Part shown: piece by piece, positions 51,814 through 61,635 of the stretch
Layout of the letters: every line of letters starts with the position of its first letter
Position numbering within the stretch: position 1 is the stretch's first letter
Assembly: GCA_036320915.1 (NCBI GenBank)
Contig: JAXBDG010000022.1
Location: 372,001 to 436,000 of the forward strand
Length of the DNA: 64,000 nt
Source of the DNA: Linnemannia elongata
Lineage: Eukaryota > Mortierellomycota > Mortierellomycetes > Mortierellales > Mortierellaceae
Reading direction: 5' to 3'
Made by a program: the position numbers and the translations under genes
The notes under the pieces: model-generated
Databases searched by the model: none
The model's input: the letters and a program-made list of their open reading frames with translations, nothing else
What the model was told of the DNA's origin: nothing

Positions 51814-51908
51814 TGACAGAAGAGAGGTGTCTTGACAGACAGAGATACTCTTAGGTAGATAGAAGATACGATTGATAAATAACAGATAAAGGCCGCTTGT
51901 TGCCGAAC

Positions 51909-51945
<37 letters not shown>

Positions 51946-52696
51946 GAATGATCAATGTTCGCCGTGGTTATCGGCATGGCAGTGTGAATGCTTTCGATGT
52001 TTATCATTTTTGCCTGATGTGCTGTTTTTAGAGCTCGTTCTTGCTCCAACCCCTTTACTGCCTACTTTTGGTAAAAATGAAATGACTCTTTTGCCCATGT
52101 CCTGCCTCCTCTGACAGAAATAAATGTTTCATTGGAGGATAAAGGGAAAGGAGTCTATTGGTGTGTTTGAGGGAAGACAGATATGAAAATGGATTTTCAT
52201 GCACAGAAGAGAAAGGAGATGGACAAAGGGACAAGGAAAATACAAAGAGTCGAAACATCGCCACCAAATAAATAACGTTCCTAAAATAACGAGGCGATGT
52301 AGGTTATTACCAACAAGGTTAATCTTCATCAATTTGTATCACCTCTGTCCAACAGACATGCAAGCAGAGCAGGGGAATTGAAAAGGGACGCGTCTAGAGC
52401 TACATCTATTACGTACATGGCAGTGTTCTTCCTCTTGTTCTTTTTTTTTTCTTTCTTTGCTGAGCAGTGCGCAGGTCGTTTACCGAGGACAAAAATGGGA
52501 AACAATATTAGACAAGAGACTTTGTTTTCGTATAAAAGGGGAGTTTGATCGTCTCTTCTTATTTTCCCTTCAGATCATCATTTCATAGACACAAAAACGA
52601 ACAAGATATACACGCACACACCATTCTTCACTCAACCCAGGCAATCCAAGAACGAACAAAAAAACCCCTGAGCCTACAAACATTATACAAAAAAAT
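51814..52696. other. Spacer between the two monooxygenase genes
   Basis: These 883 bp contain a run of about 34 A (51910-51943), a T-rich stretch at 52441-52460 and the promoter of the second copy. No gene is recognised. Confidence 0.6.
52531..52539 (+). promoter_or_regulatory. TATA box of monooxygenase gene 2
   Basis: TATAAAAGG lies 158 bp upstream of the ATG at 52697. It is followed by an A/C-rich leader as in the first paralogue, which suggests that the duplication included the core promoter or that both kept a TATA-driven, inducible design. Confidence 0.65.
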
Positions 52697-54939
52697 ATGT
52701 CATCCTCCTCTTCCTCTTCCTCCACCACCACCTCTTCCTCCACGATCCCAATCCTAATCTCCGGTGGTGGCCCTGTAGGTCTCTTCCAAGCCCTCCTCCT
52801 CACAAAACTCGGCATCCCCGTCCGGATCATCGAACGTGCTTCCTCCATCTCCCCCCTCTCAAAAGCCCTCGGCCTCCATGCCCGGTCCATGGAAATTTTC
52901 CGTCTCTCCGGCGTACTCGATCGATTTTTGGAGCGTGGGCGTCCGCTAACGAATTTTACGATGCATGCGGGAGGGAGGAGGGTGGGAACATTGCCGGTTA
53001 TGGGGACATCCATGGAAAACACAGAGTTTAATTATGGGTTGTTGTTGGAGCAAGAGAAGACTTCAAGGTTGTTGAGCGAGCTTTTGGAGGATTTGGGGGT
53101 TTGTGTGGAGTATGGGTGGGAGTTGATGGATACTAAAGTTGTTGATAGAGACGATGTGGAGGAGACATATGTGGAAACGGTTATTCGACGGTCGCTTTCG
53201 GGGGACAACACGACCCCGGAGGACAATATGTTGCTTGGAGGAGTGGACATGTATGCCGAGCAGAAGGATAAAGAGTATGAGATTCAGACAGTCCGATCAA
53301 AGTACTTGATTGCTTGTGATGGTGGTCGTTCGACAGTTCGGCATAAACTGAATATTGGGTTCTCGGGAAGGACGCTGGAGCACAAGACTTTAATGTGGGA
53401 TGGTGTCTGTGAGACCGATATCATCCCCAACGGCATCACGTAAGTCTATGCTTGTTAAATTTCTACCTGTCGCCATTTTGCTTGGATAAAACACTAACAC
53501 CGATTACATTTGTTTATGTCTCCTTCTTACTCTAGCGCGGTGACAGGAACGAACAACAAGACAATGATAATCCTCCCCCTTACAAACGGCCTCACCCGAA
53601 TCAGCGTCGAAGCCGGCCCTTTATCCCCCAATGAAGATATTTCCCAAACCCTCGAGGAGCTCACCGTCGAACGCTTCCAAGCTCTGGCCCAAGAAGCAGC
53701 CCATCCCTCGACCTTCAAAGTCCTCTCCACTACATGGCTCACTTGTTTCAAAATCAATGAACGTCGCGCCGACCAATTCGTCTACAAGAACCGAATCTTC
53801 CTTGCCGGTGACGCGGCGCATATTCACTCGCCGGCGGGTGGGCAGGGGTTGAATACGGGGTTGCAGGATGCGCACAATTTGGCGTGGAAGCTGGCCTTTG
53901 TGTTGAATGGGTTGGTCAAGGAGGATGATGAGAAGGGAAGAAAGGAAGCCGAGTTTTTGGAGACGTACAGGGAGAGGGAAGCGATGGCAGACAGGGCGAT
54001 TGATGTGTCGTCGAAGCTGCTACAGAAGAATCGAGATAATCGGTTAATTGCGAGGGTGGTGAGAAGGGTTTTGTTTACTGTCGGACCGTGGATTGCCAAG
54101 TGCTTCAAGTCCTTTTCTTTTGCGCCTGATGTCTCTATGGTAACGTTTTGTTTTTGCTCAGTGAATATGGGTTTTTTTTCGGGTGTGAAAAATTTCGCTG
54201 CGCCCAACTGATCAAAACAACGCGCTCACTACTTTTCTCCGCTCTCTCTCTCTCTCTCTCTCGTCGATCTCCTTGCGTTCAGCTGAATGTTAGGTACCAC
54301 GCAAACATGCTCAACAGACCACACGCCTCCCAACCAATTCCATCCGCAGACTACCAAGTCGGAGTCCGCGCCCAAGACGGCACCATCTTCCCCATCTTCC
54401 CCATCCTCCCCACCACTACATCAACCGCAACCTTGTCTACCATCGACGAAAAACCCATCAATTCAACAAGCATACGCCTGCACGACCTGTTCATCGGCCT
54501 CGCCCGCTTCCACATCCTAATTTTCACCTCCGACACCCACCTCCTCACATCCTCCTCCTCATCAACTGCCGCTGCACTCACCCACATTGCAACCCACTTT
54601 GTTACCCAGTGGCGCACAAAGTACACCTACACTTCTGACCTGCAGGATGGATACGCCGACAAGGACCACTTCAAGTTTCACTTCCTCACCACATCCACCA
54701 AAGGGGTGGCCCAAGAGCTGTCCAAGAACCCAATCGGAGAAGGAAAAGTATTCCTGGACGAAGGCGCCAAGATCCACAAGAAGTACGGTTTCGAGGGGAG
54801 AGGAGTAGGAGCAGAGGGAGGGATTGTGGTTCTTCGACCTGATTCGCATATCGGATATAGAGTGAATGGACTTCAAGACCAGGCGTGGAGGGATGTCGAT
54901 CAGTATTTGGCTTCCTTCCTCGCATCCCAGCTTGAATGA
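52697..54939 (+). CDS. FAD-dependent aromatic hydroxylase (phenol 2-monooxygenase type), paralogue 2
   Basis: There are three exons: 52697-53439, 53536-54139 and 54283-54939 (667 aa). It has the same layout as paralogue 1: GGGPVG Rossmann motif near residue 23, CDGGRSTVRHK DG motif, AGDAAHIHSPAGGQGLNTG GD motif, and a thioredoxin-like C-terminal domain (KYGF, VVLRPDSHIGYRV). Both introns fall at equivalent positions and phases (2 and 0). Differences are concentrated in the N-terminal Ser/Thr run, the part between the FAD domain and the C-terminal domain, and a Ser/Thr-rich insert in the C-terminal domain. Codon use switches between C-rich and G-rich stretches within exons in both copies. Intron 2 contains a CT dinucleotide repeat (54243-54262). 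Confidence 0.9.
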
Positions 54940-55053
54940 GCAACCTACCAAAAAACAACAACAACAACAACAACAGTATAGTCATAGACATAAACGCATA
55001 GGCATGTCATACCAATCATCCCTCAATATAAAAGCTGATTTATTGAAAAATAC

Positions 55054-57867
55054 TCAGACGACGTCAAAGGAAGCAAGGAACTCGATTCCAACACCCATAT
55101 GCCCAATGGTATACTTCCCCGGTCGCAGCGTCTTCTGCGTCTCATACAACCCAGGCTCGACCTGCTTCAAAAGATCCGGCATGGGGATCATCCCTCCAAC
55201 AACACATAACCGTGGCTGTGACCCTGGTTTGAGATTGAACACCTTGACTCGAATCGTCTGCTTGCCCTGTCCACTCGAGATCCTAGCCGACGAAGGCTCC
55301 AAGATCGAGAACCCAAATGAGTTGAGCATGTACGGCGGGAACAAGGGCTGCATATTGGCTCCGTTGCCGCGATTGACAACCCGGTACGTCAATGCGAGGT
55401 TGGTCTGGTTAGACGTACTGTCGGAAGCCCGACCCGTCACCCTCAACTCGCCATCCCCTGCAGACGGACAGAAGCACCGGATCGTCATGTAAACCGAATC
55501 CTCGTCCTCACCCAACCATCGAGCATGTGCAAAGAGCTGCTCTCCCGTCGGTTTCCACATGAGCATACAGACCAATGACGGAATCGTCTTGTCCCAGGCT
55601 CGTTTGACCAACCGAACCTCCACCTCTGCATAATCATTATCCGTCAAGACAGAATGCGTCGCCGTGTCACCTGACGGCAGAATACCCAGCGTCCAAGAGG
55701 GTGGGAACCGGTACGGTAGCGCTCTGTACAGATCAACATGGATAGGTGGATCCAAGAACTGCTCGCGCGCATTAGTCGGCCAATGCGAAAAGATCAGTTC
55801 TTCAGGGCGGACCAAAAAGTAATGTGGCTGGAATCGAGCTTCCGGATCCGGATCCAGCTTACCATCCATAATCGCTCCAGCTCCCCAAGTCGAATCGATC
55901 AAGAAACACTCTCCATTGACCGTCACCGCGTTCCAGGCATGTCCACCTCCAAGCGACTCGCCTCCAACCTCGATACCGAACCCGCGCGCGACTCCAAAAA
56001 CCTTAATGACTCCCAGGTTCGCCGGTGCCGCTAGCTCGTAAAACAAGTTCGCGAATCCTGCGCAAACACCCGTCTTGGTCCTGAGGACCGCCTCAGCCGA
56101 GTTGTCACCCAAGTTGTTCGATAAAAATCCAGCAACATTGTAGACGATATTGTGGGCCATCCACTTAAAGATAGCTCGCAGTTGCGCAACTTGGTCATCG
56201 GGGAAGGCCGAGGTGAGATACCATGACAGTCGGGGGATGCTCTCCTCTTCCTCGCGAGGGCAGCACACTGCATGTTGATCGATAACCGAGAAATCAGCAT
56301 TTGTCAGATCCAACCGCTCGCCATTGAATTCGGCCGTGGTTGCCGGCCTGCTTCGTGAAAGCGCCTCCAGCACATCATCTCCCAGTCTAAAGGCGCTGGT
56401 CGAGCATGACGATGAAGACGTCGCAGAATAGTGACTAGATTTTTGTACACGCTGCTCGCCCGAGGGTCCATTTGAGGTGCGAGTAGTCGAAGAGGAATGC
56501 GATGACGACGACGAATGGTGTTCATGCACTGTCGACTGCCCAGGCCGTTTGGGAAGAGCAGGGCGAGCAGGGAGTTCTGGCCGAGGAGGAATAGCTGGAT
56601 CCGGTCTCTGAGGGAGAGATGGACGCTGAGGGAGCGCGGGTCGCGCCGGTAGAGTAGGTCGTTGAGGAAGCGTCGGGGGTTCTGGCACTGCTTGCGGACG
56701 ACTTGGAGGTGCTGGAGCAGGTCTAGGCACCGGTCGAGGCACTGGAGCAGGAGTAGAAGCCGGCTCAACCGCTCTAGTTGAGGTGGTAGAAGAGGAGGCA
56801 GTGGTTCTTGTTGTAGATTTGGTAGTAGTAGTTGTGGTAGTGGGAACGGGGTTGATAGGAGGAGATGGTACACGCGCCGTTGGCAACCTCGGTGGTTTAG
56901 AAGGCGCAGGAAGAGCAGACGCATGGGCAGAACCACCGTTCTGTCGGCCGACATCAAGTTTCTTCAACAGCTCTGCGACAGACAGAGTGGCAGGGGGTGA
57001 ATCTTGCTGCTGCTGGTCAGTTTCCTCAGGCACTGCCGCAGGGACGTGTCGTAGTGGCACCTTGATCGGCACTGCTGCAGAGACTGAAGGCGAACGACGA
57101 ATAGGCACCACCGGACGTGACGTCCTGGGTTCTTCAGCAGTTGCTACTTCAGGTGTTGGCGGGAGGTGAGGCACAGGTCGCTTAGGAAGAGAAAAAGGCC
57201 TTCCATTATGGTCGGGTGTTGCTGGAGGTTGAGGTGAGCTGGGTCCAGAGTGGATGGAGGAAGAGGAGGAGGAGATCGAGATGGTCGAGACTGGACGGGG
57301 AGGCGGCTTGGCCAATTGGACCGTGCTCACTGGACGAGGCTTTGGCACAGGGAGAGAGGGTACTGAGGGGTGAGTATCCATGGATCGAGTTGGGAGGGTG
57401 GGTGCCGAGGTATCGGGTTTAGCGAGCAAAGAGGGTGTAGACGCTGCTCGAGGAGGCAATGGCAGGGGTGCCCGAGGAGGAGCCACCGGGGATGATGATG
57501 AAGCATTGGCTGTAGGTGCAGCAGGTGAAGGAAGGGGTCGTTTGGGTGGAATAATTGATGCCTCTGAAGGGATGCGAGGTGGAGTCGCTAGTGTGGTAGT
57601 AGAGGGCAGGGAGGGCATGGGTCGCTTGGGCGGTGCAGGCGCATGGTGGCTGTCTGCAGTTGAGACTGCTGCAAAGGTGGTAGGGACAGGGACAGGTGGT
57701 GGAGGAGGGAGAGAGCGCCGAGGAGGGGAGACGACGACTTCGCTCTTGGGTCGAGGTGCAGGGACGGGAGCATTGCTTGTGGAGATGGATGTTGTTGAGG
57801 ATGAGTACATTGTTGTTGCCCGAGTGGTTGTCCGAGGAGAGGCGACCGGATGTGCGTGGTGGCTCAT
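55054..57867 (-). CDS. KY/Cyk3-type transglutaminase-like protein with long proline-rich N-terminus
   Basis: The single exon codes 937 aa and is the longest exon in the window, in a neighbourhood where all other large genes are split. Residues 1-500 are Pro/Ser/Thr-rich, with a cluster of PxLPxRP-type motifs (about 395-445) that look like SH3-domain ligands. The transglutaminase-like domain spans about 540-680 and has the full triad: Cys602 in KTGVCAGFANLFYE, His643 in GGGHAWNAV and Asp658 in LIDSTWG. A C-terminal beta-rich region follows (about 700-937), as in KY and Cyk3 proteins. In yeasts Cyk3 acts in cytokinesis but its SH3 domain is at the N-terminus; here there is no SH3 domain, only its ligands. 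Whether it is an active enzyme is unknown, but the triad is intact. Confidence 0.85.
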   Translation of the reverse strand: MSHHAHPVASPRTTTRATTMYSSSTTSISTSNAPVPAPRPKSEVVVSPPRRSLPPPPPVPVPTTFAAVSTADSHHAPAPPKRPMPSLPSTTTLATPPRIPSEASIIPPKRPLPSPAAPTANASSSSPVAPPRAPLPLPPRAASTPSLLAKPDTSAPTLPTRSMDTHPSVPSLPVPKPRPVSTVQLAKPPPRPVSTISISSSSSSIHSGPSSPQPPATPDHNGRPFSLPKRPVPHLPPTPEVATAEEPRTSRPVVPIRRSPSVSAAVPIKVPLRHVPAAVPEETDQQQQDSPPATLSVAELLKKLDVGRQNGGSAHASALPAPSKPPRLPTARVPSPPINPVPTTTTTTTKSTTRTTASSSTTSTRAVEPASTPAPVPRPVPRPAPAPPSRPQAVPEPPTLPQRPTLPARPALPQRPSLPQRPDPAIPPRPELPARPALPKRPGQSTVHEHHSSSSSHSSSTTRTSNGPSGEQRVQKSSHYSATSSSSCSTSAFRLGDDVLEALSRSRPATTAEFNGERLDLTNADFSVIDQHAVCCPREEEESIPRLSWYLTSAFPDDQVAQLRAIFKWMAHNIVYNVAGFLSNNLGDNSAEAVLRTKTGVCAGFANLFYELAAPANLGVIKVFGVARGFGIEVGGESLGGGHAWNAVTVNGECFLIDSTWGAGAIMDGKLDPDPEARFQPHYFLVRPEELIFSHWPTNAREQFLDPPIHVDLYRALPYRFPPSWTLGILPSGDTATHSVLTDNDYAEVEVRLVKRAWDKTIPSLVCMLMWKPTGEQLFAHARWLGEDEDSVYMTIRCFCPSAGDGELRVTGRASDSTSNQTNLALTYRVVNRGNGANMQPLFPPYMLNSFGFSILEPSSARISSGQGKQTIRVKVFNLKPGSQPRLCVVGGMIPMPDLLKQVEPGLYETQKTLRPGKYTIGHMGVGIEFLASFDVV

Positions 57868-58915
57868 TCTGTTAGTGGTGGTGGTGAAGGTGATTGGGAT
57901 TGTAAAAACGGGAGGGGTGAGTGAAGGAAGAGCGAGGGAATGAATGTAAAAAGAAAGTTATTATGGTGTCGTGGCACTAAAAATGATAATAATGAAAAGA
58001 GCGGTGCGGGTGAGAACCAACAGCCCAGGAATAACTGGTTGTTGTATGAAAGGGCGGGATGGGTATATATGTGATGGTACTGTGTCTTGGGCGCAAGAGA
58101 GCAATTAACAGCGTGTGACTGTTGCAGGGTGTGGATGGAGGAAGAAAGAAAGGAAGGAAGAGGTGGGAGTATCGATCAAAAAGAAAGAGAAGAAATGAAA
58201 AGAAGAAGGGTGACCTCTTCTTAAGTATTCAAGTACAAACGGTGGCAAAAATAAGGTAGGGGAAGGTGACAGCATCAACAACATCAACAACATTAACAGA
58301 AAAAATAAGCTTCTTGCTTCTTCACACAACATGCATTCACCGCGCCTCGGGAAAGCAAAAAGGCTCACCGCTCTCCTCTCTTCTTCCTCTCTTGCTGACT
58401 TTTCTTGTTCACAAAAACAAATGCTCAGTCCTCTACAATCTAGATCAGGAGCCATGAGGTATACTTCAACACAGAACACAAGTAAAGTGACTCAATTGCT
58501 CAGATGGTGGCGCAGAGCTTGTCTACTTCCTTCGTCTTGTTCGATTGACCACCATTCACGAGAGTGTTCGTCCTACAGTTATTCGTGTCCCTAGAAAGGG
58601 CGTAGCCATAGACTGGTCGGTAGGTGTGAACATCTCCCTCTCTTAGATAGCAAATTGGCGGCAACTTGACCAAGAAACAAGAAACAAACAAACATGCATC
58701 ACATGATCACCCTCGGATATTCTCTTGCACTTGATTCTCCCACAACTTTTGTTTTCCTTATTTCTTATTTCTTTCTGTTGATTCCCTTTTTCCTCATTCT
58801 CTTTCTCCATCTCTTCTTCACTCATCCCCCTGAACCCTCCCCTCTCCTGACCACAACCCCCTGGTCTATTCCTCTCCTCCTCTCCTCCCTCTTCATACCC
58901 TTCAATTACTGCTGG
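57868..58915. promoter_or_regulatory. Divergent upstream region between the KY-type gene and the SLC35G-type transporter
   Basis: This spacer of about 1.05 kb lies between head-to-head genes. TATATA at 58064-58070 on a GC-rich background may be the core element of the minus-strand gene. Positions 58730-58870 are C/T-rich, just before the transporter start; the open frame continues upstream to 58694, but the sequence there is a simple C/T-rich leader. Confidence 0.5.
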
Positions 58916-60756
58916 ATGCCTTCTACAATGCCATCCGCACAGGAGACCAGCCCACTGCTTCAAAACCAGCATGGCACCTCCACCAACCACACCACCCCTT
59001 CTGCCAACGAAACCTCAGCCTCGCACCAACGCCACCAAGAAACAAAGGGCCTGATCTTCATGACACTCTCCGCCCTCTTCTTCTCCTTCATGTCCCTCCT
59101 CGTCTCCCTGACCGCCAAAACCCTCCCCTCCTTCGAAATCGTTCTCATTCGTGGTGTCATCCAAACCCTCCTCGGCATCATCGCCTGTCGCTACCTCGGT
59201 ATCTCCCCCCTCGGTCAACCTGATAACCGGATCCGGTTCTTGTTATTCTGTAGAGGCCTTGCGGGTTCGTTTGGGTTGGGGTTCTTTTTCTATGCGCTTA
59301 GCGTCATGCCGTTGGCGGATGCGACGGTGGTTTTCTTTTTGGGACCTACGTTTACAGCGATCTTGGGGAGGATTGTTTTGAAGGAACCCTTTGGGCCTCT
59401 GGATGCAACTGCCTCGGCGATCACTATGTGTGGAGTCGTCCTGGTCGCGAAACCTACATTCTTGTTCCCTCCTCCCTCTCCACCAACTCCTGGTCCTGGT
59501 GAAGGTGGCCAGGAGATCATTGCTGCGTTTTTTCTCAAGCAACAGGAGGAGGATTATCGCCGTCTGTTTGGAACTCTTGCAGGCCTCTGCGGAGCCATGT
59601 GTTCTGCTGTTGTAAGTTGTCCCTTCTTCCATCTCCATACGCAATGCGCAATGACAACTAACCACTCCTTTGTTTGTTTTTAGCTCATTGTGTTTGTATC
59701 TTGCGCCGTGGCCATGCATTGTTTCTTGTTTACTGTCTTTGATCAATTGGACAATGACTCCCCCTCGAATACTCCCCCACACTCCCTTCCCTCATGTATC
59801 GCCTGCCCACTACCACAACAATACATCATGCTCCCTTCATCGTCGTGTGATATTTGCACTTCACACTTTACAACTTTTGCGCCATTCTTTCTCTTCACTT
59901 TTACCTGCCTTTTGCTGACAAACAAAAACGCCATCAAACTCTCTCTAACCCCCATCCATCGATCTCACCTTTTTTTTTCCGAACTTTCCTCCCTTGGCCT
60001 CCAACAATCTTAAAATTACTCTTTTTAAACAACAACAACACAACAGGCATACGTGCTAGTCCGCAAGATTGGAAAACAGGGCGCCCACTCCATGCAGCAC
60101 GTCACATACTTTGGCTTTGTCTCCTGTTTTGTCAGTTTGATCGGCTTGTACACCCTCCAAGGCGGGTATGTGGCCCCCCAAGGCGCATGGATGTGGTCGG
60201 GCGTCATCTCCCTAGGTGTTGCTGCCTTCTTTGGTCAGATCCTTCTCAACTCTGGGTAAGCTTCCTTTCTTTTGTGGTCAAAAAAAAAAAAAGAAAAAAA
60301 AAAAAAAGAGTAGAGTGTCAATTGAACGACATTTCGAAAAAAAAAAAAAGAAACTCAAATATGACAAAGGCAAAAAAAAAAAATTGATCCTCCGCCATTC
60401 TCACCCCAGTCTTGTCGTTATTCTCCGCTGTCAAAACTGCGCTGTTTCTTTTCTCACCTTATGACTAACCAACAACAACATCCTTCATCAATCTATCCCA
60501 CTTTCAAAAAAAAAAAAAAAATAGCCTCCAATTGGCACCCTTGGGTCCAGGAACATTGATGCGGATGAACGACATCGTGTTCGCATTCCTTTTCCAGATC
60601 ACCATCCAGCACGAACAGCCCGACCTCTACTCCTTCCTCGGTGCTTTCCTCGTCATAATTTGTACCGGATCCATGGGTCTCAATAAGTGGCGCCTCGAAA
60701 AGAAGAGGCTTCAACAGGAGAAGGCACATCAAGATCAACAACAACAGCAGCCTTAA
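58916..60756 (+). CDS. SLC35G/EamA-family membrane transporter
   Basis: There are three exons: 58916-59611, 60047-60255 and 60525-60756 (378 aa). I chose the ATG at 58916 (MPSTMPSAQETSPLL) because the frame upstream is simple C/T-rich leader that would add an unlikely Leu/Phe run; 58928 is a second candidate. About ten transmembrane helices are seen in two EamA repeats: FMTLSALFFSFMSLLVSLTA, GLGFFFYALSVMPLADATVV and FFLGPTFTAILGRIVLKEPF in the first, YFGFVSCFVSLIGLYTL and GVISLGVAAFFGQILLNSG in the second. A Pro-rich and Gln/Glu-containing loop lies between the repeats. The acidic N-terminus has a dileucine near 15 (SPLLQ), a possible sorting signal. The substrate is unknown. The C-terminus ends in a poly-Gln stretch. 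Confidence 0.88.
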
Positions 60757-61063
60757 GAGTGTTATCCATAATTTGTTCTCTGAATAGACATTGAATAGAA
60801 TATCTTTCCATCTTTGACTGCACAGCACACATCTGCAATGATTCCATGAATGAGGTTAATTTATTTCACAAGTGTACAAAGTATGGACAGCGAGAGAGAG
60901 AGAGAGAGAGAGAGGGAGGGATGAATGGCGGATGGATGAATGGGTGGGCGAGAAGGAAGAAAAAAAAAAGAAAAAAAAAGAGGAGCGTGTAAAAGGACGT
61001 GTTTAAGTGTGCGCGAAGATGTAATGTAAGAAGGTCCAAAAAGTACAAAAAGAAGGGGGGAAA
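60757..61063. other. Convergent 3' spacer
   Basis: These 307 bp lie between the convergent transporter and GATA genes. They hold a GA repeat (60890-60914), A-rich runs (60960-60980) and a G-rich part near 61054. Nothing else is seen. Confidence 0.5.
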
Positions 61064-61601
61064 CTATCGGTTTTGTGCGCCTGCAATCTTGGCACGGTAT
61101 TGCGCGACAAGCATGGCATGTGCCTGCTGTTGCTGTTCGATCGACATCATCCCCGTCGAGATTCCCAACTGTGCTCCTGCTCCCGTCTGAAGAGGCGGCG
61201 AAGTCACTCCCGCCGCTGCCGCTGCTGCTGCTGTCGAACTCAGGTCCAGATTAGACCAGTCGCCATTGAACATCGCCATCGGGTTTTGCACTCCCACCGT
61301 CAGTCCATTCAAACCCGACGCGCCACTCGATGGCAATCCACCTCCCATCGCTGCTGCTCCGAACGGTGCTGCATTCATCATCTTTCCATTGGTGGTCGTC
61401 ATGATGGCAGGTTGCTGTTGCTGTTGCTGTTGCTGCAAAAAGTGCTGCTGCTGCTGAAGCAACTGGATCTGTTGCTGCTGCTGAGGCGTAAGGGAGCTGT
61501 CCATGTTCTGAATCTGTTGCTGACGCTTCAAATATGCCATAATCGCCTGTTGCTGTTGGAGTTGTTGCTGCTGCTGGCGTTGCTGCTGCTCAAGCAATTG
61601 C

Positions 61602-61635
<34 letters not shown>

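Noticed and set aside
56783..57943. Val/Gly-rich plus-strand frames inside the KY-type gene
   Set aside because: They are antisense to its Pro/Thr-rich N-terminus and arise from that composition.
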